From the NCBI GenBank assembly GCA_028641055.1, contig CM054058.1, forward strand, positions 242,902,187-242,966,186: DNA of 64,000 nucleotides. The letters run 5' to 3'. The notes beneath the pieces were generated by a model that was not told the origin of the DNA, made no database searches, and worked only from the letters and a program-made list of their open reading frames with translations. Positions 43,911 to 56,965 of the stretch are shown piece by piece. Origin of the DNA: Alopecurus myosuroides (Eukaryota > Streptophyta > Magnoliopsida > Poales > Poaceae). The stretch's first letter is position 1. Each line of letters starts with the position of its first letter. The translations under genes were made by a program, and so were the position numbers.

Positions 43911-46052
43911 TTGGTAAACCTTATTTCCATTTGGTTCTATTGTTGTTATTTTGCTGTTTTCCTCATCCATGCATCATGCTAATTCATTTACACAATTTGA
44001 TTAGTTGTAAAACAATTAATTCAACCATAATTCATGGGCTTTCCAGATGCAATCCAATTGCATGTGGGTCCATTTAATCATGTTGTTATCTTGTCAACTA
44101 GTTTATTTCTATGCATCAATTAAACTATCATGCATCATCCCATGTTTGTGCACTATGCCATGTTATTGATTGTTTATCTTTCTGCATTGTTTGTTTGCTT
44201 CTTCTCGGATACACGACGACGTTGAGACCGACGATACTTACGACACCCCTTCTAAGGAGTTAGCTCAGTACCAGGCTACTGGGTTTTGCAGGCAAGTTAT
44301 CACTCACATGAACCATTGTGTTCCTTTCAACATTGGTTACCGATACTTTCCGTTGTCTATTTCTGCTAGCCTTAGTAGTAGTTGTTTCTGTTACAAACCC
44401 ATCACATGAATCCCTTAACCTTGATATTGCCTCACCTCCACTCCTATCACCCCATTGGTTGAGCCAGTGTCTTACTAGCATGCTTAGGTTGCTTTTGCTC
44501 GAGTCTGTTACCCGGTACTTTCTGTTACTACTTCTATTACGTTGTGGGGGCTCGATGTTTAATCAATCAATCATGCTGATGTTACTATTAATAATAAATT
44601 TGATGATAAGGCACCGGCAGGAGGCCCTGTGTGGTTTTGAGGCCTGCTAGTGTCGACCCTAATAGGAAAAGGGTCTTGTCTACTGATCCATGATGAGCGC
44701 ACTAACCGCATGTGGGAAGCGAGTATGGGAGCCCCCCTCAATTTGATTCGATTCGCATCTCGTCCAAATCGCCTCATTTAGTTCGTGTTTTCCATTTGCC
44801 GCATGCATGTTTTTGCGAGCCCAGGCCAGGGTGGAACTTTTGTAGTCGGCATATAGGGGGACAAGTTCTTAGAGTGCTATGAGGGTCCATTTTCTTCTGG
44901 GCTCGATTAGCCGTGCGCCCAAGGTTCTTTGGGCTTGATGCGAAGAAGAGCCGAGTTGTGTAGAGTACCTCGCTTGGTGGGTTTGATTCCCGTCTGGCGG
45001 GATATTCTTGCGTGTACGGCCAAATTGGTGCAACCCTGCAGGGATAATCTTCTCGAGAAGCCGTGTTTTCCGCGGTTATGGATTACTTGGTGAAAGTACT
45101 GGCTAACAAGTACTCAGGACAACTTAAACATAATGATCAAACATGTTACACCCAATGATTAATAACTTGACTAGTAATAGGTTGATGACACAATAACTTG
45201 ATTCACCTTTAATACAACTGTGTGAGTTATCCTCGGATTGCTTCTTTGGATAAGGGGCGAGATCCAGGATGGGTTTGTTTGAAGTTATCTTTCAGTTGGT
45301 TACAATACTCGATCTTATCTCCTTTCTGTTAGCCTGAAGTGGTAGTATTTTCCGTAGTTGGTTAGAGCAGCCAGTTGCAGCATCTTTTATATCCCCTTTC
45401 TTCCGTTGAACCCAAAGCATCTGTGCTTGGTGTTGACGGGTTACACTTTGGTGAACTGTGAGTCTTTCTTGCCAGTACGTTTAAGTACTGACCCCTTTGG
45501 GGCTGTGGTTTACGCAGACGACGTTTCCGAGGATCTCCATGGTGGCTACTACGTGGAGTATGACGAGACTGCTGACGAGTAGATAGCGGACCCGGGCAGG
45601 ATCCGAGACTTCGTGGATGGGCTCCGTCTTTTCGTTTCCGGCCTCTTGGGCCTATTTGGTTCTTGTCTGTACTCAGACATGTTGAATGCTTCCGCTGTGA
45701 TGTAATAATGATATGTTGGGGCATGTGCCCTCTGAATGATTGTATTTGCTATCTCTGCTCTAATGAGAGCTATTTGCAACTTATTTCAATCTTTTGTGTC
45801 GTAGAGATCTGTTGTGATATCACTTGTTCCAATGCCGTTGACGTACCATGTGTGTATGTTTTGAAGTACGTCAATGGAAGCATCCTGATTTCTACGGGAT
45901 AGTTTACATCGACGGTGAACAGTAACGGTTGGTTGTCGCACATAAGTGCTGGCCTACCCGTAAGGGGACGCGGGAGCCGTTAAGCCCCGTAATCCAACCA
46001 AAATACTGTTCAGTTCGTACGGTGAGTATCCTCTAGAAGTCCGGGTGCGACA

Positions 46053-46925
46053 AATGGTATCAGAGCCTGTCTGCCTGTAGGATCCCTTTTTACTGGTCGC
46101 AGTTGAGTCTAGAAACTATTTTGTAGCTATATAGGAAAAATGAAACGTGAGAGTAGGAATTCTGCCATTTTTCTTCTTTCCCCACCCACCCACCCTTTTC
46201 TAGTAAGGAAGTGCAACGTTGTTTTTCCCTTCTCATCTAAACTTTCAAGTTAGGATTTCACGAATCCTGGTTTCTCTAGGATAGTTATATCTACTAGACC
46301 ATAGGAATGGAGGTGGTTGTGACATGATTTATCATGTTGCCTACTCACGATTGAGAACGGAGGCGTGTAAGCCCCGGAAGCAAATCCTCTATTCCTTAAG
46401 CAGTAGATATTGATCCTTTAGAAGCCGGATGGGTTTTCCGTAGTACCTCAGGAGTTTTGTTCTCGTTTTCCCGGTGTTGCTTCGTTATCCTGTTCTTCTC
46501 AGCATCCTTTTCGTCCGTTGAAATCTTGTTGTTGTTCTCCACTTCAATTCTTCTACCGGCGTCTAATCAAAACTTCCCAAATATCAAGTCTATCTGGCCA
46601 GAAAGGTTGTTGTTGTTGATTCCAGGCTATGAGAGCTAGCATCCCTATCACCTGGGGTTGTTTCAAGGAAGCGTTCCTGAAGCACCACATTCCAGATAGT
46701 CTATTCTCCAAATGAATCAAAGTCTATCCAGCTATACACCCTCAATACAAAACCTATCCCTTTATTTGGAAATGTTCCGGTGGTTTGCAAATTCCCTGAC
46801 GTCTATCCAATGTGCACGATGTGTTTCACGTGTCACAGCTCAAGAGGATCTTCCCAAGAAGTATCCGGACCTTTTCTTTTCTCAGTAGGAATCTCGGGGC
46901 GCGATTCCTTCAAGGGGGGGCGTTT
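46053..46925 (+). pseudogene. Interior of element B: PBS, leader and fused gag/protease/integrase scraps
   Basis: PBS TGGTATCAGAGCC at 46055-46067 and a leader like that of A up to about 46640. Then come a gag fragment (Thr-Trp...FKEAFLKHHIPD near 46650-46695), a fragment of the protease-RT linker (Tyr-Thr-Leu-Asn, then Val-Pro-Val-Val-Cys, near 46696-46808), the integrase-end motif [12 protein letters not shown] (46812-46848), the C-terminal few codons to TAG 46886-46888, and PPT TTCAAGGGGGGG (about 46910-46921). At least three internal deletions are fused. No open frame persists. Confidence 0.8.
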
Positions 46926-49900
46926 TGTAACATCCCAAGTCTGAAAAATAGCCTTTAGAATGTTTGCTCTCTATTATTTTATGTTTTGCATCATGGCATC
47001 ATGTTGATTGCAATTGTTTTTGTTTGTTTTCCATTTGTTTTCCTCTGTTTTCATTGTTTCCAACTGTTTTCTTTGTTTTCCTTTGTTGTCTATTTGAATT
47101 TCAACTCAAATTTAAACCCTTTGTTTCATCCTTGTGATGTTACAATTTCCAAAATGTTATTTCAAATAAAAACAACCAAATTGTTCCATTTTATTTCATG
47201 TTGATCACTCCTTAATTTGTTGGGTTTAATCAAACAATTAATTCAATCAATTACTTCAAATCACTTTCAAATTCAAATCAAATGCATCAACAGAACACTT
47301 TTGAACTTATAAACTTAACAAACCAAAACAACTAATTAATCACTTTAATCAATAGGGTTCCCCTATTAAAATCCTTGTTTTCAATATTAATCTATTAATT
47401 TCTAAATTGCTCAAATTCAAACCAAATGTGTTTCAAACAGAACCATTTTTGAATTTATAAACATAAACAAGCCACTCAACTAATTTTAATCAAATTAAAT
47501 CATGTTGGGTCACCTTTTTAAAGTGTGGGTTTTAATAATCCTCTTAATACTCAAAAACACTCAATTTGGTTTATTTTCCAACAGCAGTTTATTTTTCAAA
47601 CTTTAGAAAACAAATCTTGGAAATGTTTTCTTTTAACCTAAATAACTAACCTAATTTTCCTGGAATTTCTACTAACATAAACCTCATGTTTTTCTTCCTT
47701 TTCCTCTTTGCTACAAAAAAAAAGAAGAAAGCCAAAAAAAATAATAAAAGGAATCGGTTCAATGGGGGGGAAGAAAACCCAGCCCATCATCCAGCCCACC
47801 CGCTTGGCCCAGTACCCCTCCAGCATGTCGCTGTCTTCCTCCTCTGGCTGATGTCACCTGTGTACGAACCTCGCTCCCACCGTGCGATCTCTACCCCCTC
47901 TCTACGATGCTTTCCGTACCAGTACCCTCCTCCCTCTTTTAATCCCCATCGAGACCACCTCGTGAACCCTAGCTCCCTCCTTTCCCATCGCCGCCATCTT
48001 CCATTCCCTCTCTGCTAGATCCTCTCCCTCTGAATATCTGAACCACCCGCACCTCACCAGCACGAGCACCATTGCCGCCACTTCCCCATCTCCACGGGCA
48101 CCTCGAGGGGTGGATGTCCCTTGGAATGGAACCGTGGTGGGTTCCTAATCGATTTTGGTGAAGGCACGGAGGAGGGAGGAGGCCTGAGTCGCCGGCGCCA
48201 TCTCCTCCATCGCTGGCGTTCGCCACTGCCTGCACCAACCTGTCCGCCCGATCGCCTCCTCCCTGACCACACCAAGGTGAGGCCGCTCCTCCCTCGATCC
48301 TCCTCCCTCTCCCTCCTCTCTACTCGCCGCCCACCCGCACCACGGCCACCCGGCGCCCTCCGGCGAGCAGCCAACCACCGCCGGTCGATCCTCTCTGTCC
48401 CAGTCGAGGTACAGAGATGGAACGATCAAGTTTCAGTTAAGTACAGCGTAACTGCAGTACATCCCCCCCCCCCCCCCCCCCCGCTGCCCCTTTCCATCAC
48501 GAACAGAACACCAGCCTAGCTGGTTAGCACCCCCAATCTCACAGCAGAGGTGCAGGGTTCGATCCCCCCTGCACCCATAAAACCAAATCTTTTTTTCCAC
48601 AATTGTTTTGACCCAGAAACTTCCAGGAATCACACCTAGGCCCCTGGCAATTATTTTCTAAACCCCTGAAATTTATTTCCAAGTCCCTGGTTCATAAAAA
48701 AATGGCAGATTGCACCTCAATTTTGTAAATTGCATAATAAAATCATTTTAACTCCAAATCCAACATTTTTTATATGTTTTCAATACCAAATTAAATGATC
48801 TATCCAAATATAAAATTTGTTTACTGTTTTGAATATTTTAAATTGGTGCAAAATTTTAAAACTTGTCAAATTCACTTAAACTTGCAAAATTCATAACTAG
48901 AGCATAAAAATTCCAAATTCAACAAACTAAATATGTTTTCCAATCAACTTTTCATGTACTTTCCAAATATAAAGTTTGTTTGCTGTTTTGAATAATTTAA
49001 ATTGCTGAAAACAACTGTTTCTTATTTAATGCATTTAAAATTGCCAAAATAATAACTTGCTCATTTTAAATCCAATTTCAACAAATGAAATATGTTTTCC
49101 ATGCAAAATTAAACCACCTTTCCAAATATAAAATTTGTTTCATGTTTTCAATAATTAAAATTGGTTAAATAATTTAAACCTTATTTAATTCATTTAATAT
49201 TGCCAAATTCATAACTTGATCAAAACAAATTCTTTTGGGACATATAAAATATGTTTTCCAACCACAAAAGTATAGACTTTGAAAATATGAATCTCACTTA
49301 ATGTTTTGCACAAATAAAAATTCAAATAAGTTCATGTTTGAATCAAATTCATTTAATTCTTGCTTAAAATTGTGTAATTCATAAATAATTTATTTGAAAT
49401 CCTTTTTCAACAAGTGAAACATGTAATCCACCTAAAATTTTGTGTTCTTTTCAAATATAAACTTCGTTATCCATTTTGAACAACTAAAATTGGTGAAAAC
49501 AACAAATGCTTGTGTAACACCTTTAAGTAACCAAAATTCCAACACTTAATAAATGAATTTCTAAACTTGGTAAACCTTATTTCCATTTGGTTCTATTGTT
49601 GTTATTTTGCTGTTTTCCTCATCCATGCATCATGCTAATTCATTTACACAATTTGATTAGTTGTAAAACAATTAATTCAACCATAATTCATGGGCTTTCC
49701 AGATGCAATCCAATTGCATGTGGGTCCATTTAATCATGTTGTTATCTTGTCAACTAGTTTATTTCTATGCATCAATTAAACTATCATGCATCATCCCATG
49801 TTTGTGCACTATGCCATGTTATTGATTGTTTATCTTTCTGCATTGTTTGTTTGCTTCTTCTCGGATACACGACGACGTTGAGACCGACGATACTTACGAC

Positions 49901-51708
49901 ACCCTTTCTAAGGAGTTAGCTCAGTACCAGGCTACTGGGTTTTGCAGGCAAGTTATCACTCACATGAACCATTGTGTTCCTTTCAACATTGGTTACCGAT
50001 ACTTTCCGTTGTCTATTTCTGCTAGCCTTAGTAGTAGTTGTTTCTGTTACAAACCCATCACATGAATCCCTTAACCTTGATATTGCCTCACCTCCACTCC
50101 TATCACCCCATTGGTTGAGCCAGTGTCTTACTAGCATGCTTAGGTTGCTTTTGCTCGAGTCTGTTACCCGGTACTTTCTGTTACTACTTCTATTACGTTG
50201 TGGGGGCTCGATGTTTAATCAATCAATCATGCTGATGTTACTATTAATAATAAATTTGATGATAAGGCACCGGCAGGAGGCCCTGTGTGGTTTTGAGGCC
50301 TGCTAGTGTCGACCCTAATAGGAAAAGGGTCTTGTCTACTGATCCATGATGAGCGCACTAACCGCATGTGGGAAGCGAGTATGGGAGCCCCCCTCAATTT
50401 GATTCGATTCGCATCTCGTCCAAATCGCCTCATTTAGTTCGTGTTTTCCATTTGCCGCATGCATGTTTTTGCGAGCCCAGGCCAGGGTGGAACTTTTGTA
50501 GTCGGCATATAGGGGGACACGTTCTTAGAGTGCTATGAGGGTCCATTTTCTTCTGGGCTCGATTAGCCGTGCGCCCAAGGTTCTTTGGGCTTGATGCGAA
50601 GAAGAGTCGAGTTGTGTAGAGTACCTCGCTTGGTGGGTTTGATTCCCGTCTGGCGGGATATTCTTGCGTGTACGGCCAAATTGGTGCAACCCTGCAGGGA
50701 TAATCTTCTCGAGAAGCCGTGTTTTCCGCGGTTATGGATTACTTGGTGAAAGTACTGGCTAACAAGTACTCAGGACAACTTAAACATAATGATCAAACAT
50801 GTTACACCCAATGATTAATAACTTGACTAGTAATAGGTTGATGACACAATAACTTGATTCACCTTTAATACAACTGTGTGAGTTATCCTCGGATTGCTTC
50901 TTTGGATAAGGGGCGAGATCCAGGATGGGTTTGTTTGAAGTTATCTTTCAGTTGGTTACAATACTCGATCTTATCTCCTTTCTGTTAGCCTGAAGTGGTA
51001 GTATTTTCCGTAGTTGGTTAGAGCAGCCAGTTGCAGCATCTTTTATATCCCCTTTCTTCCGTTGAACCCAAAGCATCTGTGCTTGGTGTTGACGGGTTAC
51101 ACTTTGGTGAACTGTGAGTCTTGCTTGCCAGTACGTTTAAGTACTGACCCCTTTGGGGCTGTGGTTTACGCAGACGACGTTTCCGAGGATCTCCATGGTG
51201 GCTACTACGTGGAGTATGACGAGACTGCTGACGAGTAGATAGCGGACCCGGGCAGGATCCGAGACTTCGTGGATGGGCTCCGTCTTTTCGTTTCCGGCCT
51301 CTTGGGCCTATTTGGTTCTTGTCTGTACTCAGACATGTTGAATGCTTCCGCTATGATGTAATGATGATATGTTGGGGCATGTGCCCTCTGAATGATTGTA
51401 TTTGCTATCTCTGCTCTAATGAGAGCTATTTGCAACTTATTTCAATCTTTTGTGTCGTAGAGATCTGTTGTGATATCACTTGTTCCAATGCCGTTGACGT
51501 ACCATGTGTGTATGTTTTGAAGTACGTCAATGGAAGCATCCTGATTTCTACGGGATAGTTTACATCGACGGTGAACAGTAACGGTTGGTTGTCGCACATA
51601 AGTGCTGGCCTACCCGTAAGGGAACGCGGGAGCCGTTAAGCCCCGTAATCCAACCAAAATACTGTTCAGTTCGTACGGTGAGTATCCTCTAGAAGTCCGG
51701 GTGCGACA
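46926..51708 (+). repeat. 3' LTR of element B
   Basis: 4783 bp, collinear with 41263-46052. It carries the same conserved exon (donor after 49947), palindrome (50705) and terminal exon (51132-51238). The final GCGACA is intact. Confidence 0.9.
48507..48576 (+). other. tRNA-like pol III cassette in the 3' LTR of B
   Basis: Same as 42851-42920: A box 48517-48528, B box 48556-48566, T-run about 48588. No differences were seen within the cassette, which follows a 20-C run. Confidence 0.55.
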
Positions 51709-51713
51709 CATGG

Positions 51714-52026
51714 GCTACCCCTTTTGGGCCTCCTGGCCCTCCTCCTTTGTGTCTTGTGCCCACGGCCTTTCTCCCGAAGAAAAACTGACAGGGTTTCTTT
51801 CCTTTCGCAATTTGGATACGTGTAGCTCCTGAAACATCAAAAACATGAAAACAGGTGTTTTATGACACCCAGAAATTAAATACCAAAAATAGGGACTTTG
51901 TAGGAAAGTCCCATAAAATCATCTAAAACATGCAAAACAATGACATAACATTGATAAAACATCCCAATAATGCCTATATGGAGGGTATAAATGATGATAT
52001 AAAATGCACGTATCAATCATCAATCA
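51714..52026 (-). other. Right remainder of X
   Basis: It continues X after element B with no coding sequence. On the minus strand it is the beginning of the LTR-like unit (TGATACGTGCATTTTATATC). It contains short hairpin words GGGACTTT/AAAGTCCC near 51893-51912. Confidence 0.4.
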
Positions 52027-52202
52027 ACTGAGAAAACTGTAACTGATAGAATTTACTGGATATATATCCCTTTATTAAAATTACAGGACCAGACATCCTT
52101 ATTATTATTCACCTGAACATCTCCCAGGATGCCTTGAAGATCAACAAATTCTTGAAAAGCTTCATTCGAAAGAGGCAAATGAAAATCATCAGAAAGATCA
52201 TC
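52027..52202 (-). pseudogene. LINE middle piece (2 of 3)
   Basis: It is joined across element C's duplication TCATC. The minus-strand frame runs from the RT C-terminal region at 62769 straight into this segment (Leu-Asp-Asp-Leu-Ser-Asp-Asp-Phe) and reaches the D-V-W-S-C-N-F pre-zinc-finger motif, after which a one-base shift occurs. It ends where X begins. It links the RT piece to the zinc-finger piece. Confidence 0.7.
52198..52202. repeat. Target-site duplication of element C, left copy (TCATC)
   Basis: TCATC at 52198-52202 equals 62769-62773 and directly flanks C. Removing C and one copy joins the LINE frame. Confidence 0.95.
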
Positions 52203-55200
52203 TGTCGCACCCGGACTTCTAGGGGATACTCACCGTACGAACTGAACAGTATTTTGGTTGGATTACGGGGCTTAACGGCTCCCGCGTCCCCTTACGGGTA
52301 GGCCAGCACTTATGTGCGACAACCAACCGTTACTGTTCACCGTCGATGTAAACTATCCCGTAGAAATCAGGACACTTCCATTGACGTACTTCAAACCATA
52401 CACACATGGTACGTCAACGGCGTTGAACAACTGATATCACAACAGATCTCTACGACACAAAAGATTGAAATAAGTTGCAACTGGCCCTCACTAGGGCAGA
52501 GAATAGCAAATACAATCATTCAGAGGGCACATGCCCCAACAATTCATCATTACATCACAGCGGAAGCATTCAACATGTCTGAGTACAGACAAGAACCAAA
52601 TAGGCCTAAGAGGCCGGAAACGAAAAGACGGAGCCCATCCACGAAGTCTCGGATCCTGCCCGGGTCCGCTATCTACTCGTCAGCAGTCTCGTCGTCATAC
52701 TCCACGTAGTAGCCACCATGTAGATCCTCGGAAACATCGTCTGCGTAAACCACAGCCCCAAAGGGGTCAGTACATAAACGTACTGGCAAGCAAGACTCAC
52801 AGTTCACCAAAGTGTAACCCGTCAACACCAAGCACAGATGCTTTGGGTTCAACGGAAGGAAGGGGATATATAAAAGATGCTGCAACTGGCTGCGCTAACC
52901 AACTACAGAGATTCTACCACTTCCGGCTAACAGAAAGGAGATAAGATCGAGGATTGTAACCAACGGAAAGATAACTTCAAACAAACCCATCCTGGATCTC
53001 GCCCCTTATCCAAAGAAGCAATCCGAGGATAACTCACACAGTTGTATTAAAGGTGAGTCAAGTTATTGTGTCATCAACCTATTACTAGTCAAGTTATTAA
53101 TCATTGGGTGTAACATGTTTGATCATTATGTTTAAGTTGTCCTGAGTACTTGTTAGCCAGTACTTTCACCAAGTAATCCATAACCGCGGAAAACACGGCT
53201 TCTCGAGAAGATTATCCCTGCAGGGTTGCACCAGTTTAGCCGTACACGCAAGAATAACCCGCCAGATGGGGAGCTAACCCACCAAGCGAGGTACTCTACA
53301 CAACTCAACTCTTGTTCGCATCAAGCCCAAAGCACCTTGGGCGCACGGCTAATCGAGCCCAGAAGAAAATGGACCCTCATAGCGCTCTAAGAACATGTCC
53401 CCCTATATGCCGACTACGAAAGTTCCACCCGGGTACCAAGGGCTCGCAAGATCATGCATGCAGCAAATGGAAAACCCGAACTAAATGAGGCGATTTGGAC
53501 GAGATGCGAATCGAGTCAAATTGAGGGGGGCGCCCATACTCGCTTCCCACATGCGGGTAGTGCGCTCATCATGGATCAGTAGACAAGACCCTTTTCCGAT
53601 TAGGGTCGACACTAGCAGGCCTCAAAACCACAAAGGGCCTCCTGCCGGTGCCTTATCATCAAATTTGTTATTAATAATAACATTAGCATGATTGATTGAT
53701 TAAACATCGAGCCCCCAGAACATAATAGAAATAGTAACAGAAAGTAACGGGTAACAGACTCGAGCAAAACAACCTAAGCATGCTAGTAAGACATTGGCTC
53801 AAACAATGGGTTGTAGGAAGGGAGATGAGGCAATATCAGTGTTAAGGGATTCATGTGATGGGTTCGCAACAGAAACAACTACTACTAAGGCTAGCAGAAA
53901 TAGACAATGGAAAGTATCGGTAACCAATGTTGAAAGGAACACGATGGTTCATGTGAGTGATAACTTGCCTGCAAAACCCAGTAGCCTGGTACTGAGCTAA
54001 CTCCTTAGAAGGGATGTCGTAAATATCGTCGGTCTCAACGTCGTCGTGTATCCGAGAAGAAGCAAACAAACATTGCAGAAAGATAAACAATCAATATAAT
54101 GGCATAGGTGCACAAACATGGGATGATGCATGTCATGTTAATAGATGCATCAGAATAAACTACTTGACAAGATAGAAACAGGATTAAATGGACCCATATG
54201 CAATTGGATTGCATATGGAAAGCCCATGAATTATGGTTGAATTAATTGTTTTACAACTAATCATCATATGAAAGTGGATTAGCATGATGCATGGATGAGG
54301 AAAACAACAAAATAACAACAATAGAACCAAATGGAAATAAGGCTTAACAAGTTTAGAAATTCATTTATTAAGTGTTGGAATTTTGGTTACTTAAAGGTGT
54401 CACACAAGCCTTTGTTGTTTTCATCAAGTTTAATTGTTCAAAACAGATAACAAGGTTTATATTTGGAAAGAACACAAGATTTTGGGTGGATTACATGTTT
54501 CACTTGTTGCAAAAGGATTTCAAACAAATTATTTATGAATTAAACAAGTTTAAGCAAGAATTAAATGAATTTAATTCAAACATGAACTTAAATGAATTTT
54601 TATTTGTTCAAAACATTAAGTGAGATTCATATTTGCAAAGTTTATACTTTTATGGTTTGAAAACATATTTTATATGTTCAAAAATATTTTAAATTAAGCA
54701 AGTTATGATTTTATCAATTTTAATTAAATTAAACAAGTATTAAATTATTTAGGCAATTTAAATTAGTCAAACAATAAAACAAATTTTATATTTGAATAGA
54801 ACATTCAAAAAGGTGTGAAAAACATATTTTATTTGGATTATTTGAAAATAGTACGAATTAGTTATGAATTATTTCAATTTGCATTGGAATTATTCAAATT
54901 TGAAATTTAAATGCATTTTAAAAATTCAAAACAGAACACAAGTTGAATATTTGGAAAGATTATGAAATTTGGATCAGAATTCATATAAAGTTTGTATTTA
55001 TTGGAATTATGAAACAAAAGATATTGAATTTCAAAGTTTGTTGATTATTCTGCTATTCAAATAGAAATTTGGAATTTTAGAAATTTGCACTGAAACATTT
55101 GCTACCGAGCAGCTCTCTACCCACTGCCCCTTCCGCGTGGGCCAGAGGGGCCAGCGTGGCGCGCGCGTGGCAACCACCGCGGCTGACGGGTGGGCCACTG

Positions 55201-56965
55201 GTGCAGGGAAGAAAAACCCAAAGGAAAAAGGGGGCGCAGCGGGGCTCGAACCCGCAACCTGGCCTCGCGCGCGGGCAGATGCTACCACTGCGTTGTGGAA
55301 GGGATTGTTGACAGAAGGGAACATGCTAATGTTTTAAGGGATAGCTGTGGCGTAACTGAACCAAAGTTCAGTTGGCCTGAACTTCGTCAGGCAATCGACT
55401 GTCGACTGAAACAAAGGGGTTCGGAGACAGTACAACGGCGGTACGACTCGCCGGCAGACGGCCACCGTGCGCGTGCTGCGCTGCCGCAACCGTGGTGGTG
55501 CGCTTGTGGGCTCGCGTGCAGCTGTGAGGAGGACGGAAAGAAGGAAGACGGTGAGCGGAGGGCACAATCACCTCCGATGCAGAGCTCGTTGGAGGCAGTC
55601 GACGGCGGCGGGAAACACGGTCGGCGGCGGCGCTACCAGCCCCCCTCGAGCTCGACGGTGATGTTGGGGATGGCCAGGGCGCGACGGCGGATCCATTTCC
55701 TCTGCTCCACGGAGGGAAGCATGATCCTCCCGGCGGCGACCCTCGCCGGTTCAGAGAGGTACGGCGGTGAGGCAGTGGTGGTTGCGGAGAGCGAACCCTG
55801 GTGAGAGAGATGGAGAGCTAGCAGAGAGGAGGGAGAGATGGCGGCGGTGGCTTGGGGAGCTAGGGCTAGCAGGTGGGTTATATGGGGAGTAGGGGCCCGT
55901 ACGGCAAGCCATCCAGAGGGGGAGGAGGCGATCGGAGGGTGGGGTTGCCGTTCGTACAGGAGACGACGTCAGAGGAGGGAGAAAGGGGGGCAACGTGGAA
56001 GGGGTACTGGGCCAACGGAAGTGGGCTGGGCTAGGAGAAGGGAAGGAAAAGTGGGCTGGCTGGTTAGTGGGCTGGGGTTTAGGTGGTTAGCTGCTGCTCC
56101 TCCTCTTGATATATTCTGTTTCTTTTATTTTATTTTATTTTTGTGGAAAAACCAAATGGAAGGAAAAGATAAAATTTTGAGCTTTAGAAAATTAGGGAAA
56201 AATCAGGGGGTTTTGTTAGCTCAACATCTACCCCCTGACAACTTGGTTTTTGAAAATTTAAAAACTATTTGCCGTTTTCTCATTTGGTTTGAATTTAAAT
56301 AACTTGGAATTGAATTGAGTAATAAAGAAAACAACAAAAATAATAGGGTGAACCCTATCATTAAAGTGTTTAAAATTATGGAAATAGTTGGGTAGTTTTC
56401 ATGACTTGGAAGTTGGTGCTGTTTGAACTTGGATTATGTGATTGAATTTTATTATTAAAAGGTTATTGTCAATATTGTTTTAAGAATAGATTGATCAAAG
56501 CATTTAATTGGAAACAAAGAGCACAACAAAAGGGTTTGGATTATTTTTAGTTGCAAAGAGGTGCTATTTAGTGATTTGGTTTGAATTTGAAAACAGTTTG
56601 GGAATTAATTGATTAATATGGAAAACAAGGATTGTAATAGGGTAACCCCTATGATTTAATTTGATTAAATTAGTTGATTAAATTCATAATTTCAAATTGG
56701 TTCTGTTTAATGCATTTGATTTGAACTTGAAGGTGATTTGGAAATTATTTGTTTGATTAAAACCCACAATTTTAATAAGTGATCAACATGGAATAAAAAT
56801 GGAACAATTTGGTTGTTATTATTAGAAATAACATTTTGGAAATTGTAACATCACAAGGATGAAACAAACAAAACAAATGCAATCAACATGATGCCATGAT
56901 GCGAAACATAAAATAACAGAGAGCAAAACATTCTAAAGGCTATTTTTCAGACTTGGGATGTTACA
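52203..56965 (-). repeat. 3' LTR of element C
   Basis: 4763 bp. On the plus strand it starts TGTCGCACCCGG and ends GGGATGTTACA. The minus-strand layout is the same as B: terminal exon 52782-52673, palindrome 53199, GC donor exon ending at 53969, AT-rich repeats (54370-55080), tRNA-like cassette (55231-55295), GC-rich block (55300-55990). Confidence 0.9.
55231..55295 (-). other. tRNA-like pol III cassette in the 3' LTR of C
   Basis: On the minus strand: an AGCGCAGTGG-like start (55287-55296), A box TGGTAGCATCTG (plus 55276-55287), B box GGTTCGAGCCC (plus 55242-55252) in a perfect GCGGG/CCCGC T-arm, closing GCGCA/TGCGC pairing as in an acceptor stem, and a CTTTTT terminator (plus 55225-55230). 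It is the most tRNA-like of the three cassettes. Confidence 0.6.

Larger units (their letters stand above)
41263..46052 (+). repeat. 5' LTR of element B
   Basis: 4790 bp, TGTAACATCCCAAG to GGGTGCGACA. It has a TTTTCC/TTTGTTTTCC microsatellite-like start (41345-41430), a GC-rich block ending in donor GTGAGG (near 42622), a C18 run (42809-42826), the tRNA-like cassette, an AT-rich repeat array (43020-43910), the conserved exon (donor after 44291), the palindrome at 45049 and the terminal exon 45476-45582. Confidence 0.9.
41263..51708 (+). mobile_element. Element B: short non-autonomous relative of A with 4.8-kb LTRs
   Basis: 10,446 bp. LTRs 41263-46052 and 46926-51708, nearly identical by eye (differences include an 18- vs 20-C run and scattered single bases), so the insertion is recent. 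The 873-bp interior keeps the PBS, the leader, scraps of gag, protease and integrase, and the PPT. The near-perfect duplication CGTGG/CATGG confirms the ends. It must rely on proteins from another element. The PBS, PPT and pol scraps point to an A-like chromovirus. Confidence 0.92.
40090..52026 (-). mobile_element. X: unclassified LTR-like sequence (solo-LTR candidate) carrying element B
   Basis: Without B, about 1.5 kb. The left part is 40090-41262 and the right part about 51714-52026. On the minus strand it starts near TGATACGTGCATTT and ends CTCCTCGTGGGTTTGACA, which looks like grass LTR ends. No interior, PBS or coding sequence is seen, and I could not find a matching 5-bp duplication. 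The middle contains a minus-strand GC-rich leader-like segment (40920-41260). It splits the LINE. Confidence 0.45.

Noticed and set aside
55099..56302. ORFs up to 204 codons in the GC-rich block of the C LTR (also 60902-62105)
   Set aside because: Several overlapping frames on both strands, low complexity, no recognised domain, no conservation with A or B.
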